Below, piece by piece: positions 40,641 through 48,997 of a stretch of 64,000 nucleotides of DNA (position 1 is its first letter; each line of letters starts with the position of its first letter). Source of the DNA: GW2011-AR15 sp964512765 (lineage in GTDB: Archaea > Nanobdellota > Nanobdellia > Woesearchaeales > GW2011-AR15). The notes below the pieces were generated by a model. That model had not been told where the DNA came from, did not search any database, and saw only the letters and a list, made by a program, of their open reading frames with translations. The DNA is taken from the NCBI GenBank assembly GCA_964512765.1, contig CAZEKF010000007.1, forward strand, positions 18,926 through 82,925, written 5' to 3'. The position numbers were made by a program, and so were the translations under genes.

Positions 40641-42827
40641 TCACAATTTCTTCATCCTTAACAACAAACTATTACTAACCACAGACACTGACGAAAATGC
40701 CATTGCTGCTCCTGCGATCATTGGGTTAAGCAATCCGAAAGCTGCTATGGGTATTCCGATTGTGTTATAGAACAATGCCCAGAACATGTTTTGTTTAATT
40801 TTTGACATTGTCATTTTACTTAGTTTAATTGCTTTGACAACATCTATTAAATCATCTTTCATTAAAACAATATCACCTGTTTCCATTGCAACGTCTGTTC
40901 CTGAGCTCATTGCTATCCCTATATCTGCTTGTGCTAACGCAGGCGCGTCGTTAATACCGTCACCAACCATTGCAACTTTACCTTGTGATTGTAATTTTTT
41001 AACATAATTAGCTTTATCTTCAGGCAAGACTTCTGCAAAGAAATTCTTTATTCCAACCATGTCTGCAATAGCTTTTGCAGTTCTTTGGTTATCACCTGTT
41101 ATCATATAAACTCTTATTTTATTTTTTTGAAGTTGGTAAATCGCAGCTTTTGAACTTGGTTTAATAGTATCTGCGACAGCTACTACGCCTATCAGTTTTT
41201 TACCAGAAGCTAACATCATAACTGTTTTACCTTGTTCTTCTAACCTTTCAATTTGAGTTATGTAGGTTGACAAATTAACTTTCTGATCTTTCATCAGTTT
41301 CATGTTACCAAAATAATACTTTGTTTTACCAATTTTAGCAGTTATTCCATGACCAGGAATAGCTTTGAAACCTGTTACTTTTTTCAAAGATAATTTATCA
41401 TCATTAGCTTTTTTAACAATCGCATCTGCTAACGGATGTTCACTGCCTTTTTCTAAACTTGCAGCTAATTCTAATAACTCTGTTTCTAATTTTTTGTCAA
41501 AAGAAATTATATCTGTTACTTCTGGTTCTCCCTTTGTTATTGTCCCTGTTTTGTCAAGTATAACCGTGTTAACATTATGCGCTGTTTCCAATGCTTCGCC
41601 GCCTTTAATTAAAATGCCTGATTTAGCGCCTTTTCCTGTTCCTACCATGATAGCGGTTGGTGTTGCCAAGCCTAATGCACACGGACAAGCAATTACTAAA
41701 ACAGCAACACTTGTTATCAATGATGACTGGAAATCTCCTGTAAAGAATATTGTGCTTAAAAAAGTAATAATCGCAATAATTAATACTCCAGGTACAAAAT
41801 ACGCAGAAACATTATCTGCAAATCTTTGTATAGGTGCTTTGCTACCTTGCGCATCTTCAATTAGTTTAATTATTTGGGCTAATGTAGTATTAGCACCGAT
41901 CTTTGTTGCTTTAAATTTAAAGCTACCGTGCTTGTTAATTGTAGCTCCTATTACTGTATCACTTTTCTTTTTTTCAACAGGTATGCTTTCTCCTGTTACC
42001 ATACTCTCATCAATAGATGTATGGCCTTCAATAATAACACCGTCTACAGGTATTTTCTCGCCTGGTTTAACAATAATTGTATCATTTAACTGCACATCAT
42101 CAACTTTAATTTGAATTTCTTGACCATTTCTAATAACTGTAGCTGTCTTTGGTTTTAACCCAATTAATCGTTTAATTGCCTCACTTGTTTTACCTTTAGC
42201 TTTTGCTTCAAGTAACCTTCCAAAAATTACTATTGTGATTAAAACCGCACTTGCTTCAAAATACACGTGGCCATGTCCTGAGAAAATAACATAAACACTG
42301 TAAAAATATGCAGCACTTGTTCCCATGACAATTAATGTGTCCATGTTAGCAGAACGTCCTTTCAAAGCCTTGAAAGCGCTTTTATACATTGGCCATGCAA
42401 CAATAAATTGTACTGGTGTTGCTAAAACCCACATTATAAAAACTTGATAAGGAACCATCTTGAAATAAGGCAACCCTGGAAGCATAGGACTTCCCATAAA
42501 AAACATGCCTAATATAAAAACAGGAAACGCAAACAATAAACTAAAATAAAAGTCATACTTTAAATTTCTAATCTCGCGCTGTCTTTTTCTAGCATCTTTA
42601 TTATAATCTGCTTTAACAGAAACTACAGCATCGTATCCTTTACTTTTCACTGTTTCAATTAATCTAGGTATATTTAATTTTGACTCATCAAATTCAACTG
42701 TTGCTTTGTTAGTTGTTAAATTAACATTTGATTTCAGAACACCGTCTAATTTACCTAATGCTCTGTTAATCAAAGTTGAACAACTTGCACAATGCATTCC
42801 GCTTATGTCTAGTGTAACTTTTTTCAT
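40641..42827 (-). CDS. copA: Cu+-exporting P1B-type ATPase
   Basis: The product has 728 residues: one N-terminal HMA domain with GMHCASCS, eight membrane helices, actuator TGES, ion-site CPC (ACPCALGLATPTAIM), phosphorylation DKTGTITKGEP, the SEHPLADAIV His-Pro motif, hinge GDGINDAPALAQADIGIAM, and the copper-specific C-terminal motif AFSSVSVVSNSLLL. It exports Cu+ using ATP. I chose the ATG at 42827, 2 nt after the stop of the preceding gene; an in-frame ATG at 42854 inside that gene would add nine residues. Confidence 0.95.
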   Translation of the reverse strand: MKKVTLDISGMHCASCSTLINRALGKLDGVLKSNVNLTTNKATVEFDESKLNIPRLIETVKSKGYDAVVSVKADYNKDARKRQREIRNLKYDFYFSLLFAFPVFILGMFFMGSPMLPGLPYFKMVPYQVFIMWVLATPVQFIVAWPMYKSAFKALKGRSANMDTLIVMGTSAAYFYSVYVIFSGHGHVYFEASAVLITIVIFGRLLEAKAKGKTSEAIKRLIGLKPKTATVIRNGQEIQIKVDDVQLNDTIIVKPGEKIPVDGVIIEGHTSIDESMVTGESIPVEKKKSDTVIGATINKHGSFKFKATKIGANTTLAQIIKLIEDAQGSKAPIQRFADNVSAYFVPGVLIIAIITFLSTIFFTGDFQSSLITSVAVLVIACPCALGLATPTAIMVGTGKGAKSGILIKGGEALETAHNVNTVILDKTGTITKGEPEVTDIISFDKKLETELLELAASLEKGSEHPLADAIVKKANDDKLSLKKVTGFKAIPGHGITAKIGKTKYYFGNMKLMKDQKVNLSTYITQIERLEEQGKTVMMLASGKKLIGVVAVADTIKPSSKAAIYQLQKNKIRVYMITGDNQRTAKAIADMVGIKNFFAEVLPEDKANYVKKLQSQGKVAMVGDGINDAPALAQADIGIAMSSGTDVAMETGDIVLMKDDLIDVVKAIKLSKMTMSKIKQNMFWALFYNTIGIPIAAFGLLNPMIAGAAMAFSSVSVVSNSLLLRMKKL

Positions 42828-42831
42828 TTTC

Positions 42832-43275
42832 TTAAGCAAACCTGTGTCTGCCATTAGCTAATTCGTTTTTGTTTATTAAAATATTGTCTCCTTCAATGTT
42901 ATGATTTAACTTGCTTGGCCAGCATCCACCAGGACTATTTTTAGTACCAATATCATCAATACTAAAAAACCTACCACAGTTATTACAAACAACGTCATCG
43001 CCTTGCTGCCTGTACCCTTTATAACCACCGCACACATCACAAGCGTCAAACGCTGTTCTTAATTCTCCATCACTTCCTAATACTGCAAAATAAACAACAT
43101 TAACACCGTTTGCATTATATGTATATTTCTGCATACTATCTGACACATCAGATAAAGGTATGCTAACATATTCACTATCCTGAACAGTGTTTCCTGTAGG
43201 TTCATTTGAACTACAAGCTGTTAATAACATTGTACTAATAATTGCTAATAATAATAATATCTTTTTCATTTTCAT
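42832..43275 (-). CDS. DUF2318-domain lipoprotein
   Basis: A 147-residue protein. Lipobox LLTACSS near residue 21 anchors it outside. The domain has VVYFAVLGSDGELRTAFDAC, DVCGGYKGYRQQGDDVVCNN, CGRFFSIDDIG and GGCWPSKL: the conserved CxxC...CxxC...GGC-x-P pattern of DUF2318 (putative metal or Fe-S protein linked to iron/copper uptake). It overlaps the thioredoxin-like gene upstream by 4 nt and leads into copA. A role in metal binding or transfer at the outer membrane face is inferred. Confidence 0.82.
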   Translation of the reverse strand: MKMKKILLLLAIISTMLLTACSSNEPTGNTVQDSEYVSIPLSDVSDSMQKYTYNANGVNVVYFAVLGSDGELRTAFDACDVCGGYKGYRQQGDDVVCNNCGRFFSIDDIGTKNSPGGCWPSKLNHNIEGDNILINKNELANGRHRFA

Positions 43276-43616
43276 AATACCTCAGTAACATTAAGCTCGC
43301 ATCCTGTTAAGGACGATAATTTTTCTAATGGTTGTTTACCAGAATACAATTTATTGTTTATTTTCCATGTAGGATATCCTTGAACACCATTTTTTAAACA
43401 TTCTTCACCATTATAATCACAGTCAACATAATTAACATATTCAAATGATTTACCAAACCATGCTTTCTGAATTTTACAATGACTGCACCATTCTGTACCA
43501 TACATTACTGCACCTTTTTCAGTTAAGCATTGTGCAAAATCATCGTATAGTCGTGGTTGTTCTGCACAACTTGTAATCACAATTAAGAGTGCTGTTGCTA
43601 TAATTAGATATTTCAT
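43272..43616 (-). CDS. thioredoxin-like lipoprotein
   Basis: The 114-residue product has a lipobox VITSCAE, then MYGTEWCSHCKIQKAWF, the redox-active CSHC of a thioredoxin fold, then YVDCDYNGEECLKNGVQGYP with the cis-Pro (GYPTW). Similar short proteins accompany VKOR or act as periplasmic thiol reductases. In this cluster it may reduce or load the Cys-rich metal proteins. It overlaps the DUF2318 gene by 4 nt and follows the fusion gene by 3 nt. Confidence 0.85.
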   Translation of the reverse strand: MKYLIIATALLIVITSCAEQPRLYDDFAQCLTEKGAVMYGTEWCSHCKIQKAWFGKSFEYVNYVDCDYNGEECLKNGVQGYPTWKINNKLYSGKQPLEKLSSLTGCELNVTEVL

Positions 43617-43619
43617 TCT

Positions 43620-45053
43620 TTATCCTCCGCAACCGCAACCGCCTGTTCCACCGCCACCGCAGCTACCACCAACTAACTGTGGTGCTTGTTGTAATTCTTT
43701 TTGTATATCTGCTTGACCACCAACATCATCTTTAACAATAAACATACCAGGTATCATACCCATCCAACAGCTCCATCTAACATCTCCAGACTCAGTGGGT
43801 GTAAACTCAATAACTTGTTCACCTGGCTGAATGTCAAAGTTTAAATCATATTTTGGTACTTGGATTGCGTTATTGCAACCATTTATTTCTTTTCCGTCAA
43901 TGATCCATTTAACAGGCACATCTTTTTCTAAAACAAACGTGTCTGGTTCCCAACCGTATCTGTTAACTTCCATTCTAATTTCTTGGTATCCATTTTTTAC
44001 CTGAACACCAGATAACGTGTTTTGCTTAACATCAAGTGTTTTAGTAGTCAATGATTGAAAGTCATAGCCTGTACCTGTCAAAACAAGGCCATTATTAATC
44101 ATAATTAATCCAAGAACAATAACAACTACTCCAGATAACTTTACAATTTTATTAGCAGCCTTTTGTGAAATAAAACTTACAAAATATCCAAAGGTTATCA
44201 TAGCTGGTAAAGTCCCTATACCAAATACAAACAATAATTTTGCACCTTCAATCATACTACCTGTACCAGCAGCCATTATGTAAATAGCTTGCAATGGACC
44301 GCATGCTATCATCAGTCCATTTAATAATCCTATTATTAGAGGATTATTGTGTTGCTTTTTTTCCTTTTTAACAAATTTCCAGATAAACTTTGGTGTTTTA
44401 ATATTAAGTTTTCTTAATGCTGGAAACAAGTTTAACATTTTCAGTCCGTATAATATTAAGAATAAACCTGCTAATCCACCAACAATACCACGCATCATTG
44501 GTGTGAACGCAATTATTGAACCAAGTAAACCAAACATTGCACCAATGATCGTGTAAGATAATGTTTTACCAACTGCGTACATTAAATGTGCTTTGTGTGG
44601 TTTTTTATTATCCTGAGCACATTTTGTAGTATACCCGACAACAAAACCACCGCACATGCCAATGCAATGAAACCCTGTTAAAAAACCGACCAAAAGTAAC
44701 AATCCATAACCCATACCTTGTGTTATTCTTGGTAATTGTATTCCTTCAACAAATTGAAATAAAAAATATCCAACTACAATAATTCCTACTAATGTAAAGA
44801 TCCAACCAAACAATTTATTGTTTTTGGCTTTTTTATCACTTAATATAAAACACGTATAACCTTTTTCTTCAATTTTATATAAGATTTCATCTATATCTGT
44901 TTTAGTATCATCAAAAGTAACATAACCTTCTTCTATTGAATAGTCAAATGATACTTCTTTAACACCTTTGACTTTCAGTGCTTGCTTTTTAATAATTTTT
45001 TCACAACCTGTGCATGTTGTTCCTTCTGCAATAAATCCCTTCTTAATTATCAT
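43620..45053 (-). CDS. HMA - SafE/DsbD-like membrane - cupredoxin fusion protein
   Basis: A 477-residue multidomain protein. Residues 1-70 are an HMA domain with GTTCTGCEKI. Residues 80-330 are six to seven membrane helices with GFLTGFHCIGMCGGFVVGYT and LLNGLMIACGPLQAIYIMAA, the paired Cys/Pro-Gly motifs of SafE/DsbD transporters. Residues 355-450 form a cupredoxin-like domain with NGCNNAIQVP and GDVRWSCWMGMIPGMFIV. The last 15 residues are a Cys-Gly tail (GGSCGGGGTGGCGCGG). It likely moves copper or reducing equivalents across the membrane to the extracytoplasmic cupredoxin. Confidence 0.85.
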   Translation of the reverse strand: MIIKKGFIAEGTTCTGCEKIIKKQALKVKGVKEVSFDYSIEEGYVTFDDTKTDIDEILYKIEEKGYTCFILSDKKAKNNKLFGWIFTLVGIIVVGYFLFQFVEGIQLPRITQGMGYGLLLLVGFLTGFHCIGMCGGFVVGYTTKCAQDNKKPHKAHLMYAVGKTLSYTIIGAMFGLLGSIIAFTPMMRGIVGGLAGLFLILYGLKMLNLFPALRKLNIKTPKFIWKFVKKEKKQHNNPLIIGLLNGLMIACGPLQAIYIMAAGTGSMIEGAKLLFVFGIGTLPAMITFGYFVSFISQKAANKIVKLSGVVVIVLGLIMINNGLVLTGTGYDFQSLTTKTLDVKQNTLSGVQVKNGYQEIRMEVNRYGWEPDTFVLEKDVPVKWIIDGKEINGCNNAIQVPKYDLNFDIQPGEQVIEFTPTESGDVRWSCWMGMIPGMFIVKDDVGGQADIQKELQQAPQLVGGSCGGGGTGGCGCGG

Positions 45054-45278
45054 TTAACTTACCTCGTATCCTTCGTCAATAATTGTTTTCTTAATTTCAT
45101 CAATGTTCACTAAAGATTCGTTGAATTCTACTTCAATATGCCCGTCTCTATGTGAAGATTGTACAGATTTAACACCTTTTAAATCTCCTAAACTATCTTC
45201 CACAAGCATGTCACAACTTTTACAATGCATTCCTTTAACATTAATTTTTGATTTCATTCCACCTGAGAAAATAAGCAT
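45054..45278 (-). CDS. CopZ-like heavy-metal-associated (HMA) protein
   Basis: A 74-residue HMA domain with VKGMHCKSCDMLVEDSLG, the MxCxxC copper-binding loop, and FNESLVNIDEIKKTIIDEGY at the end. It is probably a copper chaperone for CopA or the fusion protein. A TTTTTATATAG box lies about 25 nt before the ATG at 45278, suggesting a leaderless transcript that starts the copper cluster; ATG 45257 is an alternative start. Its stop abuts the fusion gene start. Confidence 0.88.
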   Translation of the reverse strand: MLIFSGGMKSKINVKGMHCKSCDMLVEDSLGDLKGVKSVQSSHRDGHIEVEFNESLVNIDEIKKTIIDEGYEVS

Positions 45279-45349
45279 TTATAAATGCCATTCTATATAA
45301 AAAATAACAATATAACGTTTGAAATCTTTAAAACCATGTCCCAGAACGT

Positions 45350-45874
45350 TTAAAACTGTTTTTTAAGATAAACCCGATAAGTCTTTTTTTCAGGTTTTCT
45401 TGTTACAATTTTTCGTTCTTCTAATGATTTAAGAATTAATGAGACTGTTGTTTTTGACAAATCTGCTTTATACCTTATTGTACTTTGTTTGATTCCTTCC
45501 TGTTCATGTACAACTTTTAAAATTATTTGTTCGTCTTCACTAAACCCTGCAATAAACGCTTTGAACTCATCTTTATCTTTAGCATCTTTTAATGCTTCAC
45601 TTACTTTAACCTGGTGCTCAGCTAATTTTTCTTGTGTCTTGTCAAAAAATATTAAATAAATACCTAAACCTAACATTAAAACAGAAATCACAATTCCCAA
45701 TAAAAACAAATTATTATTTTTTTCATGCAAACATCCTTGTTCTGTTATGCATGTTCCTGTTTCATCTAACACTTGGGTTGCTGCATAATCTGCTTGTTGC
45801 TTAAACGAATATATGAAACCTGCAGTAATAATTCCTAATATAATAATTATAATTCCTATTTGTTTTTGGTTCAT
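45350..45874 (-). CDS. membrane-anchored winged-helix regulator with extracytoplasmic Cys pair
   Basis: A 174-residue protein. Two transmembrane helices (about residues 4-22 and 53-72) enclose a short outer loop TGTCITEQGCLHEKN with two Cys and a His. A cytoplasmic coiled linker leads to a C-terminal winged helix, VHEQEGIKQSTIRYKADLSK then TTVSLILKSLEERKIV. It looks like a one-component transcription factor sensing metal or redox state outside the cell. It lies 72 nt upstream of the copper cluster on the same strand and is divergent from the DsbA-like gene. I chose ATG 45874; a TTG is three codons upstream. Confidence 0.75.
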   Translation of the reverse strand: MNQKQIGIIIIILGIITAGFIYSFKQQADYAATQVLDETGTCITEQGCLHEKNNNLFLLGIVISVLMLGLGIYLIFFDKTQEKLAEHQVKVSEALKDAKDKDEFKAFIAGFSEDEQIILKVVHEQEGIKQSTIRYKADLSKTTVSLILKSLEERKIVTRKPEKKTYRVYLKKQF

Positions 45875-46049
45875 TCTTAACAAAGAGTGCTTAATGTGTT
45901 TAAATTATTTTCCTTTAATACAATTAAATTTCTTGTTAAATGATTAAACCCTACTTTAATATATGGCACTTTGCACCTTTGGTTAATGCTGTTGAACTGG
46001 GGTGGACAGCATAAATATTAATTTTTTATTAAGGAGGATTAGAATAAAA

Positions 46050-46793
46050 ATGACTCATCAAATAAGACCTAGAAAAAAAAACGCATGGATAAGTTATGTA
46101 CAATTAGCTATGTTCTTTGCGCTTGTACTACAGTTTAATGGAATGAACACAAACATTAAAGAATTAACAGCTGCAGTAACAAATGTTGAACTACCAACAG
46201 TTGAAAAAGCTGCTGCACCCGCACCAACGCCAACAGCTGCGCCAACACCTACACCTAACCCATCATTAGACATGGTAAAACTTGCAGATGATGATCCTGT
46301 TAAAGGTGACAAGGACGCGCCAGTCACAATAGTTGAATGGTCAGACTTTGAATGTCCATTTTGTGCAAGGTTCTATAGAGATACGTATTCACAAATAATA
46401 CAAAACTATATTGACACTGGCAAGGCTAAGTTAGTGTTTAGAGATTATCCGTTAAGCTTCCATCCTAATGCACAGAAAGCTGCTGAAGCAAGCGAGTGTG
46501 CAGATGACCAAGGTAAGTTCTGGGAAATGCATGACAAAATCTTTGAAAACCAAGGTACATTAAGTACAGATAATTTCAAAGCTTGGGCAGTTGAACTTGG
46601 TTTAGATGCTACAGAGTTTAATGATTGTTTAGATTCAGGTAAGCATGCTTCAGAGACTGCTAAAGACTTAGCAGATGGAAGCGCTGCTGGTATTAGAGGT
46701 ACACCTGGGTTCATAATTAATGGCCAGTTAGTATCAGGAGCACAACCTTATGCAAACTTCGCAGCAGCAATTGACGCTGCTTTAGCAAGTTAA
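46050..46793 (+). CDS. DsbA-family thiol oxidoreductase, membrane-anchored
   Basis: A 247-residue protein. The N-terminal signal anchor (WISYVQLAMFFALVLQF) is followed by a Pro/Ala/Thr linker, then a thioredoxin-fold DsbA domain with WSDFECPFCARFYRDTYSQI (CPFC active site), an inserted helical domain and GIRGTPGFIINGQLVSGAQP (cis-Pro loop). It probably forms or isomerises disulfides in exported proteins. AAGGAGGATT is a strong ribosome-binding site 6-15 nt before the chosen ATG. It is divergent from the membrane-bound regulator. Confidence 0.92.
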   Translation: MTHQIRPRKKNAWISYVQLAMFFALVLQFNGMNTNIKELTAAVTNVELPTVEKAAAPAPTPTAAPTPTPNPSLDMVKLADDDPVKGDKDAPVTIVEWSDFECPFCARFYRDTYSQIIQNYIDTGKAKLVFRDYPLSFHPNAQKAAEASECADDQGKFWEMHDKIFENQGTLSTDNFKAWAVELGLDATEFNDCLDSGKHASETAKDLADGSAAGIRGTPGFIINGQLVSGAQPYANFAAAIDAALAS

Positions 46794-46846
46794 TTATTTT
46801 TATTTTTTTAATAAATTATTTAAACAATCATTTGTACTAGTTCTAT

Positions 46847-47167
46847 ATGCACGATTCAGTTATTGCACAATCAATTTTAAAAGATTTAAAGAAACATGGT
46901 AATGTAAAAAAAGTATATCTTGAAGTTGGCGAGTTATATGGTATTGAATCAGATCATTTGCTTGAACATTTGAAAGAAGTAAGTGATATTGAATTTGATA
47001 TAAAACAAACAGAGTCTAAAGTTAAATGTAAAAAATGTAGTTATGAAGGTAGAGCAAAGATTATTGAAAGAATGCATGATTTTGTTTTGTATGAATGTCC
47101 TGAATGTTCTGGAGAAGTTATGGTTGTTAAAGGTGATAAAATAATTATTAAAAAGGTTGAAAAATGA
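46847..47167 (+). CDS. hypA: hydrogenase nickel-insertion protein HypA
   Basis: A 106-residue HypA. It starts MHDSVIAQ, keeping His2 for nickel binding but with Asp instead of the usual Glu3. The zinc domain has CKKCSYEGRA and YECPECSGE. HypA with HypB inserts nickel into the [NiFe] large subunit, encoded here at 52077-53357. hypB, hypD, hypE and hypF are not in the window. The gene ends overlapping the convergent membrane-protein gene by 20 nt. Confidence 0.9.
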   Translation: MHDSVIAQSILKDLKKHGNVKKVYLEVGELYGIESDHLLEHLKEVSDIEFDIKQTESKVKCKKCSYEGRAKIIERMHDFVLYECPECSGEVMVVKGDKIIIKKVEK

Positions 47168-47672
47168 TCCTTGAAAACACTATCAAGTATGTGTTGTCTA
47201 TTGTTAATTTTAATATGAAGTTAATTATTTCTTTTTGTTTATTTATACCAAAGAAAATACCTCCGATCATTGCAATAAAATGATGTAAAACAATTAGTGG
47301 AAATGCTATAAACAAAAAAGAATATTGAGTAAAAAACATATATACATAATTGATCAAAAGTATTAATGAAAGATAAAATAAAGTAGTATAGTCAAAAGAG
47401 CCTCCTGCCAAAATCATTGGTATTATTCCTGATACAATAATAAAAGTAACAGAATACCAAATACCATATTCATTTGATATAATTAAGCTAACAACTAAAA
47501 CTGGACTTATATCAAAAGGCAATTTAATATGATAATTAAAATATACGAATATACTTACTAAAAACAGAATTAAAATAAACATAACAAAATCTCTAAACAA
47601 TAAAAAGGATACAATGATAATTAACAAAAATAATATGAAATTGCTTGGTTTAAACTTTTTCTTAAAATTCAT
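47148..47672 (-). CDS. uncharacterised membrane protein, possibly paralogous to 3322-3900
   Basis: A 174-residue protein of five or six hydrophobic segments with a basic N-terminus (MNFKKKFKPSN). The NYHIKLPFDISPVLVVSLII segment aligns by eye with RLRANLPADFELSTFSTVLV of the protein at 3322-3900, in the same relative place. No known family. It sits between hypA and hypC on the opposite strand, which splits the hydrogenase maturation genes. Confidence 0.55.
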   Translation of the reverse strand: MNFKKKFKPSNFILFLLIIIVSFLLFRDFVMFILILFLVSIFVYFNYHIKLPFDISPVLVVSLIISNEYGIWYSVTFIIVSGIIPMILAGGSFDYTTLFYLSLILLINYVYMFFTQYSFLFIAFPLIVLHHFIAMIGGIFFGINKQKEIINFILKLTIDNTYLIVFSRIIFQPF

Positions 47673-47708
47673 TAATTATAAAAACAAATAATCATTATCT
47701 TTATATAT

Positions 47709-47924
47709 ATGTGTTTAGCAGTTCCTGGAAAAATTATTGAAATTAAAGATAAAAAAGCTATTATTGATTATATTGATGAAAAAAGAGAAGCAGATTGTTC
47801 TTTAATAAAATGTAATCCTGGAGAGTATGTTATTGTTAGCAATGGCATGGTAATTGATAAAATTCTTGAAAAAGAAGCTCTTGAAAGCTTAAAAATGTAC
47901 CAAGATGCAGTCAAAGAAAAATAA
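47709..47924 (+). CDS. hypC: hydrogenase maturation chaperone HypC
   Basis: A 71-residue HypC/HupF starting MCLAVPGKIIEI, where Cys2 is essential for carrying the Fe(CN)2CO precursor with HypD. The rest, ADCSLIKCNPGEYVIVSNGM, is typical. It overlaps the next membrane-protein gene by 20 nt. Confidence 0.94.
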   Translation: MCLAVPGKIIEIKDKKAIIDYIDEKREADCSLIKCNPGEYVIVSNGMVIDKILEKEALESLKMYQDAVKEK

Positions 47925-48249
47925 GTGGTTATTTTGGACACCTAGGGTACTAGGTATTTTGTTTAGTTTATTTATTAGTCTGTTTGCGCTTGACGTGTTC
48001 GGCGAGTATGCATTCCCTGAAGTATTAGTTGCGTTGTTCATGCACTTGGTTCCAACGTTCATTTTTGTTATTATTTTAATAATTGCTTGGAAAAAAGAAA
48101 AGGTTGGTGGTGTTCTTTACATTTTACTTGGCATTGTTTATATCATAGTGACTAAAGGTAGAATGGATTTTGACTCGTATTTAATCATAATTGGTCCATT
48201 GTCTTTAACAGGAATATTATTTATACTTAATTCAAAGAGAAAACATTAA
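47905..48249 (+). CDS. small membrane protein (DUF7670-like)
   Basis: A 114-residue protein with four hydrophobic segments: LFWTPRVLGILFSLFISLFA, LFMHLVPTFIFVIILIIAWK, GVLYILLGIVYIIV and YLIIIGPLSLTGILFIL. The W-x-x-RVLGI-FxLFxSLFALDVF start is a motif of small membrane proteins found widely in anaerobes. The function is unknown. It overlaps hypC by 20 nt and the convergent VTT gene by 4 nt. Confidence 0.6.
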   Translation: MQSKKNKWLFWTPRVLGILFSLFISLFALDVFGEYAFPEVLVALFMHLVPTFIFVIILIIAWKKEKVGGVLYILLGIVYIIVTKGRMDFDSYLIIIGPLSLTGILFILNSKRKH

Positions 48250-48959
48250 GTTTTCATGTGCCTAATTTCTTTGTAAAAGAATTTCTTAATAGGATGTCTG
48301 AACACATAAATTAATACTGCCAAAATACACAGCCCTAACAACATCTTTCCAAGAGGCGATGAAAAACCTGATCTCATTTCTGAAAAAAAGAATGCTTCGA
48401 CAACTATTTTAGGAATAACTGCAAGGAAGTTCAGTATTATGAACTCTTTTGGGTCCATACCTTCAATTGCACAAAAAATAGTAATAATTTCCCATGGAAT
48501 AATCGGAACAATTCTAGTTATCACTAAAGCAGCATTTTCATGTTTCTTAAACATATGTTCGAAATGTCTAAGATCGTGATGTCCAGCAATTTTTTCTAAG
48601 AACTTATGAACTTTTTCTTTTCCAAAAGATCTTATCATAAAAAAGAACATTGTTGTACCAATTGCTGTGCCAAGTACATTTAAAACAATGCTCAACCAAG
48701 GACCGTATAGGTATACACTAGCTATCATTATACCTGGTCCAGGAAAAATCATGAATCCACCCACATTATAAATCAGATAAAGAAAAACAATAAGTATTGG
48801 ACCGTACACGCCCAGTTGTGCAACTAATTGTTGTAATTGTGCTTCATTTCTTAACACTGAAACAACAGTTGGAAAGTTTTTTATTATAAAAAACAAAACA
48901 GGTACAAGAATCAATGCATAAATTAAATCTCTAATATAGATCTTTGCGTTTTTAAACAT
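48246..48959 (-). CDS. VTT/DedA-family membrane protein (TVP38-like)
   Basis: A 237-residue protein with FMIFPGPGIMIASVYLYGPW and LNVLGTAIGTTMFFFMIRSF, the paired re-entrant loop motifs of the SNARE-associated/VTT (DedA, TVP38, VMP1) family, then VITRIVPIIPWEIITIFCAI. Members are lipid scramblases or flippases. I chose ATG 48959; an in-frame TTG lies five codons upstream. It is downstream of the AlkD-like gene on the minus strand. Confidence 0.85.
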   Translation of the reverse strand: MFKNAKIYIRDLIYALILVPVLFFIIKNFPTVVSVLRNEAQLQQLVAQLGVYGPILIVFLYLIYNVGGFMIFPGPGIMIASVYLYGPWLSIVLNVLGTAIGTTMFFFMIRSFGKEKVHKFLEKIAGHHDLRHFEHMFKKHENAALVITRIVPIIPWEIITIFCAIEGMDPKEFIILNFLAVIPKIVVEAFFFSEMRSGFSSPLGKMLLGLCILAVLIYVFRHPIKKFFYKEIRHMKT

Positions 48960-48997
48960 TAAAATAAATATCAAATGTTAGAATATTTATATTTTTT

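Noticed and set aside
41365..42114. 249-residue plus-strand ORF
   Set aside because: It is antisense to copA, whose motifs are all intact.
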